Source of the DNA: Verrucomicrobiota bacterium
GTDB taxonomy: Bacteria; Verrucomicrobiota; Verrucomicrobiia; Opitutales; Opitutaceae
Reading direction: 5' to 3'
NCBI GenBank assembly: GCA_023426435.1
Contig: JAFAAS010000053.1
Coordinates: 1-64,000, forward strand
DNA length: 64,000 bases
In this document: positions 34,601 through 43,394 of the stretch, one piece after another
How the letters are laid out: every line of letters begins with the position of its first letter
How positions within the stretch are numbered: the stretch's first letter is position 1
The notes under the pieces: generated by a model
Database searches by the model: none
The model's input: only the letters and a program-made list of their open reading frames with translations
Told to the model about the DNA's origin: nothing
Translations under genes and position numbers: made by a program

Positions 34601-37600
34601 GACGAACTTCGATTTCAACACGGCACTGGATCTAACCGGGCGCACGATGCGATTAAGCACGACGACCGGGTTCGGCGTATTCACCGCGACCGGCGAGATG
34701 AACTTTGGCACCTTTATCTTTGAGCGGGGCCAATGGACGCAGAATGCAGCGACGCTGCCGGCGTTTGCGGCGGAAGATTTCCGTTTGGAAGGCGGGCGCT
34801 TTTTGCGGGTGACCGGTGGCGATGGGTCGGAGGCTTCGCCGTATTTGCTGGCGGATATTTATGGCGTGCAGGGCGTGACGTCGATGGGACTTTCGCTGCA
34901 TTACGCGTTGTCGGCGGACGTCGATGCGGGCGTGACGGCAAGTTGGAACGAAGGCGCGGGGTTTGTGCCGATCGGCGGCGGGTCTTCTTTCAGGGGGAGC
35001 TTTGATGGACGCGGTCAGCGGATCACAGGGCTGACGATCGATCAGCCGGGAACGACGAATGTCGGCTTGTTCAAATGGCTGACGGGCTCGGTGAAAAATT
35101 TGGGATTGGTGGACGTGTCCGTGCGAGGCGGGAGCAGCACGGGCGGCCTGATCGGTTGGAATGACAAAGGCACGGTCGAAGGGAGCTACGTGCATGGCTC
35201 GGTGACGGGCGATGGTGCGGACGTGGGCGGTGTCGCAGGCTATAACTCAGGAGACATTGTTGGCAGTCATTCGACGGGCACCGTGACTGGCGCGGACGCT
35301 CGCGTGGGCGGATTGGTGGGGGACAACCGCGGTGGGATCGACGACAGTTATTCCGTGGCTGTCGTGGCGGGGAGGGTTTATGCGGGCGGTTTGGTGGGCT
35401 GGCAGGCGAATTCGGGCACGATCGCCTCGAGTTATGCCGGAGGGGATGTGACCGGAGATTCCGTGGGCGGATTGGTGGGATGGAATTACGGCGAGATCGA
35501 GGATAGTTTCGCGCGTGGCAGCGTAATCGCCGTGGACGATTACGCGGGCGGGCTGGTTGCGGCGAACTACGGAAGCATTCGCCGGAGCGAGGCGAGCGGC
35601 ACGGTGCAAGGAGAGGAGCGGCTGGGCGGGTTGGTCGGCTACAACGTGGGCGAGATCGTCGAGAGTCATGCCAGCGGCGCGGTGAGCGGCGTCGGAATCG
35701 CCGGCGGGTTGGTCGGATGGAACACGGATGATGCCGCGATTCGTCAGAGCTACGCGACGGGCGCCGTGAGCGTTACGGGTAATTCGGCCGGAGGTATCGC
35801 CGGGATGAATACTGGTGCGATCCGACAAAGCTATGCGAGAGGCGATGTGAGCGCCGGGGGGACTAATGTTGGAGGTCTGGTCGGTTATCATTCCGGAGCG
35901 ATCAGCGAGAGCTACGCGACGGGAGCGGTCACGGGGACCGGCACCTGGGTTGGAGGTTTGGTGGGTTACAACCTGCCCTCGGTGGGGACGACGGATCAGA
36001 GTTATTGGGATAAGGAAACCACGGGTCGTGAAACGAGCGCCGCTGGCACGGGTTTGACGACGGCGGAACTGCAGAGCGGAGCACTGCCGACCGGTTTCGA
36101 TCCCGAAATGTGGGACGTGACGGCGGGCGTGTATCCGATCTTGAAAGGCGGTGCGCCGGTGGGAGCGGCGAATCTCGTGACCGGGACGTATGCCGGCGTG
36201 GGGGAAGGCGTGGAACTCACGCTCGCGATTGACGGGCAGATTGTGGCGACGACCACGACGGGTGCAGGCGGGGTTTTCAGTTTTGGTTTCGAGGGAACCG
36301 TGACGGAGAACGCGCCGGCGCTGGTGTATGTGACGGGCGGAGGAAGCCACGGGGCCAACCGGGTGGTGCCGCTGCAAGGCTGGCTTACGACGAATGTGGG
36401 ATTGCTGGCGGACTGGGTGTGGGTAACGAGCCGGGCGACGACGCTCAGTGCATTACTCGAAGAAATGCAGACCGCGATTGGGGCACTGATCGGCGACGGA
36501 CTGTTGTATTCGTTCGATGGAGACAAGCCGGTGCTGGGGGACGGCATCGGACTGCGATTGGACACGACCGCCTTCCATGTGACTTTCGACACGGAATTGG
36601 ATTTGGCGGGGCATGCGTTGCACCTGACGGGCTGGACGGAGTATGCGGCGGATTCGGGGTTGAAGGCGGGGACGTTCATCTTGGCCGGTGGCGGCCGGTG
36701 GGTGCAGAACAAGGTGGAGCTGCCGGAGTTCACGGCGGAAGATTTCCGCATTGTGTGGGGAAGTTTCCTTCGCGCGGCGGGTGGCGACGGCTCCGGCGAG
36801 TCGCCGTGGAAACTTGTCGATGTTTACGGCCTGCAGGGAGTCGCGGTCGGTTCTTCGAATGCGAAGCACTACGTTCTCGGCAATGACATCGATGCGAGCA
36901 GCGCGGCGAATTGGAATGACGGTGCGGGGTTCGATCCTATCGGCGATCGGGTCGGCAATGTGCCTTTCCAAGGCCGCTTCGATGGTGCAGGGCATATCCT
37001 TTCGAATCTCACGATCGATACGGATAAGTCGGACGTGGGTTTGTTTAGCTTTGTCGGAGATGAAGGTCGGGTGGAGGATCTGATTCTCACCGACGTGGAT
37101 GTCCGTGGTGCGAGTTCCGTGGGAGCACTGGCGGGATTTAATCGAGGCACGATCGAGCGGGTCGAGGTGCGCAGCGGCCAGGTGAGGAGTCTCGGCAGCG
37201 CGGGCGGATTGGTCGCCGGCAACTGGGGCGAGATCGTGGAGAGTGTGGCTTCAGTTTCGGTGACAGGCGCGTCGTATGTCGGCGGGTTGACCGGAGAAAA
37301 TGGGCAGGACGGATCGATCGTGCGCAGTGAGGCTACGGGTGATGTGGTGGCCACGGGCTACGGTTACGCGGGTGGTCTCGCTGGATACAACCGCCTCGGC
37401 GCGGTGATCGAGGAGAGTCGTGCGACCGGCGATGTCGAAGGTGTGAACAGCATCGGTGGCTTGGTCGGAGAAAATGCTTGGGGAACGATTCGCCGTAGCA
37501 TCGCGGAAGGATCGGTCACCGCGACAGGGAGCGACGTGGGCGGTTTGGTCGGCTACAATAGTGAAACCAGCATCCTCTCGCACAGCTATGCGATTGGTGC

Positions 37601-40600
37601 CGTGAAAGGTGTGAGTCGGGTCGGCGGACTGGTGGGTTCGAATTACGGAACGATTGAGCAGACCTACGCGACCGGAGCGGTGACCGGGACGAGCGAGTTG
37701 GGTGGATTGGTCGGTCGCAACGCGACAGGTGGAACGATATCGAACAGCTACTGGGATCCGGAAACGACCGGCCGGACGACGAGCGCTGGCAGCGATGCGG
37801 CGAATGGGCTGACGACGGGGGAATTTCGCAGTGGCAGGTTGCCGGCTGGTTTCGATGCGTCGATTTGGTCGGTGCGTGCCGGCGAGTATCCGCCGCTGCG
37901 CTGGACCTTGCCGCCGAGTCTGGGCAACACGGTCACGGGCACGCTGGTCGGTGCGGGTGCAGGTTTGGATCTGACCTTGGTGATCGACGGTGTGGCGGTG
38001 GCGACGACGCAGACGGGCGCAAGCGGAGGATTTATCTTTGACTACGCGGGAGAGTATGCGGCCGGCACGACCGCACTGATTTACGTGAACGGTGGTGGAG
38101 AGTTTGCGGCCAACCGACTGTTGTCGCTCGAAGGGACAGTGACGGGCGGTTTCGTGGTGGACCCGGGTTGGGTGAGGGCGGTCAGCGGCGCGATTACGTT
38201 GAGCGAACTGATCGAGGAACTCCGCGCGGCGCGTGGCGCGCTGACGGCAGAGGGGCTTCTTTATTCGGTGAACGATGGAACGCTCGAGCTGGCGTCGGGG
38301 ATCGGGCTGCGCCTCGACCTGACGGCGGACCATTTCAATTTCGATGCGGCGATCGATTTGACCGACCGGGCCTTGCGGGTGGCGTCCGCGGGCACGTTGA
38401 CGGCGGCGGCTTCGTTGCGCACGGGCGCTTTCATTTTGGCGGGCGGCGATTGGGTGCAGAATGCGGCGACGCTGCCGGAGTTTACGACGGGGGATTTCCG
38501 CATCGAGGGCGGTCGGTTTCTGCGTGTGCAAGGTGGCGATGGAACGGAGGAGGCACCTTGGCAGCTCGTGGATATTTACGGCCTGCAGGGCATCATGACG
38601 CAGGACATGACCGCGGATTATGCGCTGGTGGCAGACATCGACGCCAGCGGGACGGAGAACTGGAACGGCGGCGCGGGCTTCGTTCCCTTATGGGATTCCC
38701 AAAATTATCTTGGATTCTCCGGTGTGTTCGACGGACGCGGCCATGTGATTTCGGGTTTGGTCATCAATCAGCCCGATTCAACTTGGGATGTAGGCTTGTT
38801 TAGCATGGTCGAGGGAGAGCCCTTCGACGGCAACGGTCATGAAGGACGCATTCTCGACGTTGGCCTGATCGGTGGGAGGATCACGGGTGGAGAGTTCGCG
38901 GGGGCGGGTGGTTTGGCCGGCTCCAGCTATGGCACGATCCGAGATAGCTACGTGACGGGAATGACGATCGATGGCTCTATGAGTGTCGGCGGATTGGTAG
39001 GCGGTAATCGTGGCACAATCGAACGGAGCTACGCGGACGCGGAGGTCACGGGCCGGGACTATGGGATGAACATTGGCGGGCTCGCGGGATTCAATATGGG
39101 CACGATTCGCTTCTCCTACGCCGGCGGAGTGGTCACGGGGATTAGCGACGTCGGCGGCTTGGTCGGCTTCAATGGCTACTTGATCGAGAGCAGCTACGCC
39201 ACGGCGAGCGTGACGGGGACCGGCGCAAGCACCGGTGGTCTGGTCGGGAGCAATTTCGGCGATATTTCACAGGCCTACGCTGCCGGACTTGTGACGGGGG
39301 CTGACGCTGCGAGCACGGGTGGTCTGATCGGGTTCGGCTTCGAAGACTTCGGCTCGATCACGAACAGTTACTGGAACAAGGAAACCACAGGACAGAGCGC
39401 GAGTTTCGGCAGCCCGGAAGATGCGGGTTTGACGACGGCGCAAATGCGGAGCGCGACGAGCTTCGTTGGCTGGGAGATCGATTCCGTGGGCGGGAGCGAG
39501 GACACGTGGCGTATTTATGAAGGCACTACGGCGCCCATGTTGAAGGCGTTTCTCACGCCGCTCACCGTGACGGGGAAAACGGTGACGGTGACCTACGATG
39601 GCGCGGCGACGCACGCGCTCGACGAGAGCGACTATTCCTTTTCGCTCACGCCGGAGACGGGAGGCGTTTTGGGCACGGGCGTTTACGTCGCCAAGAGCGC
39701 GAATGCCGGCGGTTACAGGATGGACACGGACACGCTGTTGTTGAGCGGACTTTATTCGCACCAGCTAGGTTACGATCTGGTGTTCGCAGGCGGCAGCCTG
39801 ACGATCGCGCCCAAGGTGTTGACGGCGAAGCTCAGCGGCGAGCTGAGCAAGATTTACGATGGCACGGTGGCGGCCTCGCTGAAGCCCGGCGATTATGAAT
39901 TGGAAGGTTTGGTGGGAAGCGAAAGCTTCGTGGTCACACAAGCCGCTGGCTCCTATGATAGCGTCAATGTGGCGGACGCGAGCGTGGTGATCGCGACGCT
40001 TAGCGAGGATAATTTCGCCGCAGGCGAGGGGACTTTGGCGTCGAATTATGTGTTGCCGACCCAGGCGAGCGGTGCGGCGACGATCACGCCGCGGACGGTT
40101 TCGGTCGCCGCGAGAAACGGCACGTCCACGTATGGAGACACTCCCGCCGATTTCGGCTTCACCGCAGAAGGATTGGTGGATGGAGAGACGGCCGCGGTGT
40201 TGACGGGGCTTTCGATGGATACCTCGATCACCGGGACGACAAACGCCGGCGATTATACGCTCTCGGTCGTCGGGACGCTGACGAATGGAAACTACAATGT
40301 CATCGCGCGTAGTGATGGCACATGGGTGGTGTCGCCGAAGGACATCATCGTGACGGCGAACGGTGGTGGGTCGGTTTACGGCGATGTGGATTTGGAGAAT
40401 CCTGGTTTCACGGCGGATGGGCTCGTGAATGGCGAAACGGTGGCGGTGCTGACGGGATTGGAGAACAGTTTCGGCATCACGAACACGACGAACGCGGGCA
40501 GCCATACGCTTTCGGTGAACGGGACGCTCACGAACGGAAACTATACCGTGACAGCGCGTCAGGATGGGACGTGGGTGGTGTCGCCGAAGGATATCATCGT

Positions 40601-43394
40601 GACGGCGAACGGTGGTGCGTCGGTTTATGGTGACGCGGATTTGGTGAATCCCGGCTTCGCGGCAGAGGGGCTCGTGAATGGTGAGACGGTCGCGGTGCTC
40701 ACGGGGTTGGAGAACAGCTTCGGGATTACGAACACGACGAATGCGGGCAGCCATACGCTTTCGGTGAGCGGCACGTTGACGAATGGAAATTACAACGTGA
40801 TGGCGAGGAATGATGGGACGTGGGTGGTGTCGCCGAAAGACATCGTCGTGACGGCGAATGGTGGTGCGTCGGTTTACGGCGATGTGGATTTGGAGAATCC
40901 AGGTTTCACGGCGGACGGCTTGGTGAATGGCGAGACGGTGGCGGTGCTGACGGGGTTGGAAAACAGCTTCGGCATCACGAATGCGACGAATGCGGGCAGC
41001 CATACGCTTTCGGTGAGCGGCACGCTCACGAATGGAAACTACAACGTGACGGCGCGGAATGATGGCACGTGGGTGGTGTCGCCGAAAGACATCATCGTGA
41101 CGGCGAACGGCGGTGCGTCAGTTTACGGCGATGCGGATGTGACGAATCCCGGCTTCGCGGCGGATGGACTTGTGAATGGCGAGACGGTCGCGGTGCTGAC
41201 CGGGCTGGAGAATAGCTTCGGCATCACGAACACGACGAATGCCGGCAGCCACACGCTTTCGGTGAGTGGCACGCTCACGAACGGAAACTATAACGTGACC
41301 GTCCGAAACGATGGGACGTGGGTGGTGTCGCCGAAGGATATTGCGGTGACGGCGAATGGAGGTGCGTCGGTGTATGGCGATGTGGATTTGGAGGATCCTG
41401 GTTTCACGGCGGATGGGCTCGTGAATGGCGAGACGGTCGCGGTGCTCACGGGATTGGAGAACAGCTTCGGGATTACGAACACGACGAATGCGGGCAGCCA
41501 TGCACTTTCGGTGAGCGGCACGTTGACGAATGGAAATTACAACGTGATGGCGAGGAATGATGGGACGTGGGTGGTGTCGCCGAAGGATATTGCGGTGACG
41601 GCGAAGGGTGGTGCGTCGGTTTACGGCGATGTGGATTTGGCGAATCCTGGTTTCACGGCGGATGGGCTCGTGAATGGCGAAACCGTCGCGGTGCTGACGG
41701 GGCTGGAGAACAGCTTCGGCATCACGAATACGACGAACGCGGGCAGCCATACGCTTTCGGTGAGCGGCACGTTGACGAATGGGAATTACAACGTGACGGC
41801 GCGGAATGATGGAACGTGGGTCGTGTCGCCCAGGGATATCACGGTCACCGCCGGTGCGGGGAGTTCGGTTTACGGGGAAGCTCCGGCGGGGGTGGGCTTG
41901 ACGGCGGACGGGTTGGTGAATGGCGAAACGACGGCGGTGCTCACCGGCCTTTCAACGGACACGCCGATCACCGCCACGACCAATGCTGGAAGTTATACGC
42001 TGTCCGTGGTCGGCACGCTGACGAACGGAAATTACACTGTGACGGCGCGGCATGATGGCACGTGGGTGGTGTCGCCGAAGGAAATCACCGTCGCGGCCGA
42101 GGGTGGTGCGTCGGTTTACGGAGATTCGGGAATGTCGAATCCCGGTTTCACGGCGGATGGACTCGTGAATGGAGAAACGGTGGCGGTGCTGACAGGGCTG
42201 GAGAACAGCTTCGGGATTACGAACACCACAAATGCGGGCAGCCATACGCTGTCGGTGACGGGCACGCTGACGAACGGTAATTACAAAATCACTACACGGC
42301 AGGACGGGACGTGGGTGGTGTCGCCGAAGGATGTCACCGTCGCGGCGAACGGTGGCGCTTCCGTTTATGGCGACTCAGCGCTCACCAATCCCGGGTTCAC
42401 AGCCGAAGGTTTGGTGAATGGCGAAACCGTCGCGGTGCTCACCGGACTGGAGAACAGCTTTGGCGTCACGAATACGACGAATGCGGGCAACCATACGCTT
42501 TCGGTCGTGGGCACGCTGACGAATGGTAATTATAAAATCACTACACGGCGTGACGGGACGTGGGTGGTGACGCCGAAGGATATCGCGGTGACGGCGAACG
42601 GTGGCGCGTCGGTTTACGGCGATACGGGGATGACGAATCCCGGTTTCGTCGCGGACGGATTGGTGAATGGCGAGACGGTGGCAGTGCTGACGGGGTTGGA
42701 GAACGGATTTGGGATTACGCCTACGACGGATGCGGGGAGATACACGCTTTCGGTCGTGGGCACGCTGACGAATGGTAATTACAATATCACTACACGGAGC
42801 GACGGCACCTGGGTGGTGTCGCCCCGGGATTTGATCGTGACCGTCAATGACGCCGAGCGTGGTTACAATCAGTCGAATCCGGAGTTTAGCGCGCGCTTCG
42901 AAGGATGGGTGAACGACGATTCCGCGGACGTCGTCGAAGGGCTGGCGTTTTTCACGCCGGCTACGCGTGAGTCGCCGGTGGGCGAGTATGTGGTGGAAGC
43001 TTCGGGCGGTTTTGCCCGGAACTACACCCTGCATTATGTGAATGGCCGGCTGACGATCATTCGATCCGGGATCGAGGTGGATGGAACGATCGCTCCGGTG
43101 GTCGATGTCGAAGGAGAGCCGGCGGCGAGTGAGAATCATGCGGTGGTCGAGCGTGGCGGACGGCGAACGCTGGTTCCTCTGATCTCCGAAGATCAAGGCG
43201 AAGGCCGGCCGGTTGAAGATGCTGTGACGGCGGAAATGTCGCGGGTGCCGGTTCCGTTTTTCGAACCGCCGGAACCATCCGACGCGCCGAGTGAAGAAGG
43301 CGTGTTCAGGTCCGATGAAGAGATCGACGCCGACGGGGACGCGATCGCGCGGACGAGCTACAGCGAATTCCTCGCGCGGGAGGGGGCGCAATGA
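31656..43394 (+). CDS. Giant TpsA-type adhesin with GLUG and MBG repeats
   Basis: This 3912-residue exoprotein has a signal peptide (about 1-29) followed by a filamentous-haemagglutinin TPS domain (about 30-250) with the conserved NPNG motif at 111-114. From about residue 430 to 2600 there are four blocks of GLUG repeats (units like GGLVGYNxGTIxxSYATGxVxG), each but the first preceded by an NTxxGT...DWVW...AEDFR...GGDGS module. Residues about 2630-2810 look like a YDG-type domain. Eleven MBG-like repeats of 82-83 residues follow (about 2810-3720), then a degenerate twelfth and an acidic tail. No beta-barrel is present; the gene overlaps its TpsB partner by ATGA. Surface adhesion is the likely role. 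Confidence 0.93.
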   Translation: MRSTLRSSLSARSFAGALMFAAAISAVKGNPTGGAVVAGVAEISGGAGALTIQQATARAVLHWEDFSIGAGELVRFVQPDAASATLNRVLGGNPSSLLGNIEANGQVFLINPNGVLIGRDARIDAAGFLASTLNVTNEQFLAGGELVFSGESTAAVQNLGAIDVHGGDIFLIARKVENRGTLTAENGVVGLAAGSEVLLTTGGEQRVFVRAGTAPGEVVNAGDISAATAELKAAGGNPYALAINNTGVVRASGTETRDGQIWLVAGTTDGLAGRASNTGELAASDVDGRGGFIETSGETVELAGAIRTGEGGRWLIDPTDVTIDAAAAATIVTSVNAGTDVTVEADNNITVAANVAASGTGDLGLKADIDRSGAGTVLFDPGIKVTNTGGGDVKIFYNPTSYAGPTNYASNVTVSGGGKFTAYMWVHDVDDLQAIATNLRGNYALSGNIDASATTEWDDGNGFAPLGSDPLTSSRRFEGVFDGQGHSISGLTINRPGINYVGLFGAVGPSGEISDVTLAAGSVTGKNSVGMLAGRNSGTIERSHASGGVFGESNVGGLVGFVQEGSVSESSATGVVTGGSYAGGLVGFSNISVIRESFATGAVSGTRTIGGLVGDNAGTSTVENSYATGVVTATEAYAGGLVGSNSGTIRGSRAEGDVSGKSFFVGGLAGQSSGRVSQSHATGNVEGENGYIGGLVGYNIGRISQSYARGDVSGSGDRVGGLVGANSSRIGQSYATGDVSGSGSMIGGLVGFSGELGGVDQSYATGVVTGGTSVGGLVGRANTGFTVTRSYWDADKTAEGGAVGSGAIGLTTADFQNGALPAEFDERFWEASAGRYPVFKTILPAEPDNTLSGALADAGAGVALDLVIGGTKVASTTTDADGAFRFEYEGSFAQGATALVFVSGGGASAGNRLVPLHSSLMGGVELEKGWVWATSGASTLTALLTDWGNTLGSLTSDGILFSLEGGSLGLSEGIGLRLDLSATNFDFNTALDLTGRTMRLSTTTGFGVFTATGEMNFGTFIFERGQWTQNAATLPAFAAEDFRLEGGRFLRVTGGDGSEASPYLLADIYGVQGVTSMGLSLHYALSADVDAGVTASWNEGAGFVPIGGGSSFRGSFDGRGQRITGLTIDQPGTTNVGLFKWLTGSVKNLGLVDVSVRGGSSTGGLIGWNDKGTVEGSYVHGSVTGDGADVGGVAGYNSGDIVGSHSTGTVTGADARVGGLVGDNRGGIDDSYSVAVVAGRVYAGGLVGWQANSGTIASSYAGGDVTGDSVGGLVGWNYGEIEDSFARGSVIAVDDYAGGLVAANYGSIRRSEASGTVQGEERLGGLVGYNVGEIVESHASGAVSGVGIAGGLVGWNTDDAAIRQSYATGAVSVTGNSAGGIAGMNTGAIRQSYARGDVSAGGTNVGGLVGYHSGAISESYATGAVTGTGTWVGGLVGYNLPSVGTTDQSYWDKETTGRETSAAGTGLTTAELQSGALPTGFDPEMWDVTAGVYPILKGGAPVGAANLVTGTYAGVGEGVELTLAIDGQIVATTTTGAGGVFSFGFEGTVTENAPALVYVTGGGSHGANRVVPLQGWLTTNVGLLADWVWVTSRATTLSALLEEMQTAIGALIGDGLLYSFDGDKPVLGDGIGLRLDTTAFHVTFDTELDLAGHALHLTGWTEYAADSGLKAGTFILAGGGRWVQNKVELPEFTAEDFRIVWGSFLRAAGGDGSGESPWKLVDVYGLQGVAVGSSNAKHYVLGNDIDASSAANWNDGAGFDPIGDRVGNVPFQGRFDGAGHILSNLTIDTDKSDVGLFSFVGDEGRVEDLILTDVDVRGASSVGALAGFNRGTIERVEVRSGQVRSLGSAGGLVAGNWGEIVESVASVSVTGASYVGGLTGENGQDGSIVRSEATGDVVATGYGYAGGLAGYNRLGAVIEESRATGDVEGVNSIGGLVGENAWGTIRRSIAEGSVTATGSDVGGLVGYNSETSILSHSYAIGAVKGVSRVGGLVGSNYGTIEQTYATGAVTGTSELGGLVGRNATGGTISNSYWDPETTGRTTSAGSDAANGLTTGEFRSGRLPAGFDASIWSVRAGEYPPLRWTLPPSLGNTVTGTLVGAGAGLDLTLVIDGVAVATTQTGASGGFIFDYAGEYAAGTTALIYVNGGGEFAANRLLSLEGTVTGGFVVDPGWVRAVSGAITLSELIEELRAARGALTAEGLLYSVNDGTLELASGIGLRLDLTADHFNFDAAIDLTDRALRVASAGTLTAAASLRTGAFILAGGDWVQNAATLPEFTTGDFRIEGGRFLRVQGGDGTEEAPWQLVDIYGLQGIMTQDMTADYALVADIDASGTENWNGGAGFVPLWDSQNYLGFSGVFDGRGHVISGLVINQPDSTWDVGLFSMVEGEPFDGNGHEGRILDVGLIGGRITGGEFAGAGGLAGSSYGTIRDSYVTGMTIDGSMSVGGLVGGNRGTIERSYADAEVTGRDYGMNIGGLAGFNMGTIRFSYAGGVVTGISDVGGLVGFNGYLIESSYATASVTGTGASTGGLVGSNFGDISQAYAAGLVTGADAASTGGLIGFGFEDFGSITNSYWNKETTGQSASFGSPEDAGLTTAQMRSATSFVGWEIDSVGGSEDTWRIYEGTTAPMLKAFLTPLTVTGKTVTVTYDGAATHALDESDYSFSLTPETGGVLGTGVYVAKSANAGGYRMDTDTLLLSGLYSHQLGYDLVFAGGSLTIAPKVLTAKLSGELSKIYDGTVAASLKPGDYELEGLVGSESFVVTQAAGSYDSVNVADASVVIATLSEDNFAAGEGTLASNYVLPTQASGAATITPRTVSVAARNGTSTYGDTPADFGFTAEGLVDGETAAVLTGLSMDTSITGTTNAGDYTLSVVGTLTNGNYNVIARSDGTWVVSPKDIIVTANGGGSVYGDVDLENPGFTADGLVNGETVAVLTGLENSFGITNTTNAGSHTLSVNGTLTNGNYTVTARQDGTWVVSPKDIIVTANGGASVYGDADLVNPGFAAEGLVNGETVAVLTGLENSFGITNTTNAGSHTLSVSGTLTNGNYNVMARNDGTWVVSPKDIVVTANGGASVYGDVDLENPGFTADGLVNGETVAVLTGLENSFGITNATNAGSHTLSVSGTLTNGNYNVTARNDGTWVVSPKDIIVTANGGASVYGDADVTNPGFAADGLVNGETVAVLTGLENSFGITNTTNAGSHTLSVSGTLTNGNYNVTVRNDGTWVVSPKDIAVTANGGASVYGDVDLEDPGFTADGLVNGETVAVLTGLENSFGITNTTNAGSHALSVSGTLTNGNYNVMARNDGTWVVSPKDIAVTAKGGASVYGDVDLANPGFTADGLVNGETVAVLTGLENSFGITNTTNAGSHTLSVSGTLTNGNYNVTARNDGTWVVSPRDITVTAGAGSSVYGEAPAGVGLTADGLVNGETTAVLTGLSTDTPITATTNAGSYTLSVVGTLTNGNYTVTARHDGTWVVSPKEITVAAEGGASVYGDSGMSNPGFTADGLVNGETVAVLTGLENSFGITNTTNAGSHTLSVTGTLTNGNYKITTRQDGTWVVSPKDVTVAANGGASVYGDSALTNPGFTAEGLVNGETVAVLTGLENSFGVTNTTNAGNHTLSVVGTLTNGNYKITTRRDGTWVVTPKDIAVTANGGASVYGDTGMTNPGFVADGLVNGETVAVLTGLENGFGITPTTDAGRYTLSVVGTLTNGNYNITTRSDGTWVVSPRDLIVTVNDAERGYNQSNPEFSARFEGWVNDDSADVVEGLAFFTPATRESPVGEYVVEASGGFARNYTLHYVNGRLTIIRSGIEVDGTIAPVVDVEGEPAASENHAVVERGGRRTLVPLISEDQGEGRPVEDAVTAEMSRVPVPFFEPPEPSDAPSEEGVFRSDEEIDADGDAIARTSYSEFLAREGAQ
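40083..42815 (+). repeat. Eleven tandem 249-base coding repeats (MBG type)
   Basis: Eleven units run head to tail inside the adhesin gene. Nine are 249 bases long; unit 1 (40083-40328) and unit 8 (41823-42068) are 246. Units 2-7 and 9-11 share long near-identical stretches (VNGETVAVLTGLEN, NAGSHTLSV), while units 1 and 8 form a second subtype (TGLSxDTxIT). A diverged twelfth unit follows to about 43060. Confidence 0.93.

Noticed and set aside
40322..42778. Series of 70-100 codon open frames inside the adhesin repeats
   Set aside because: They repeat every 249 bases because the DNA repeats; they are out-of-frame shadows of the MBG units.
40083..42815. CRISPR-like array
   Set aside because: The repeat is a 249-base coding unit in frame with the adhesin, without short repeats and unique spacers.
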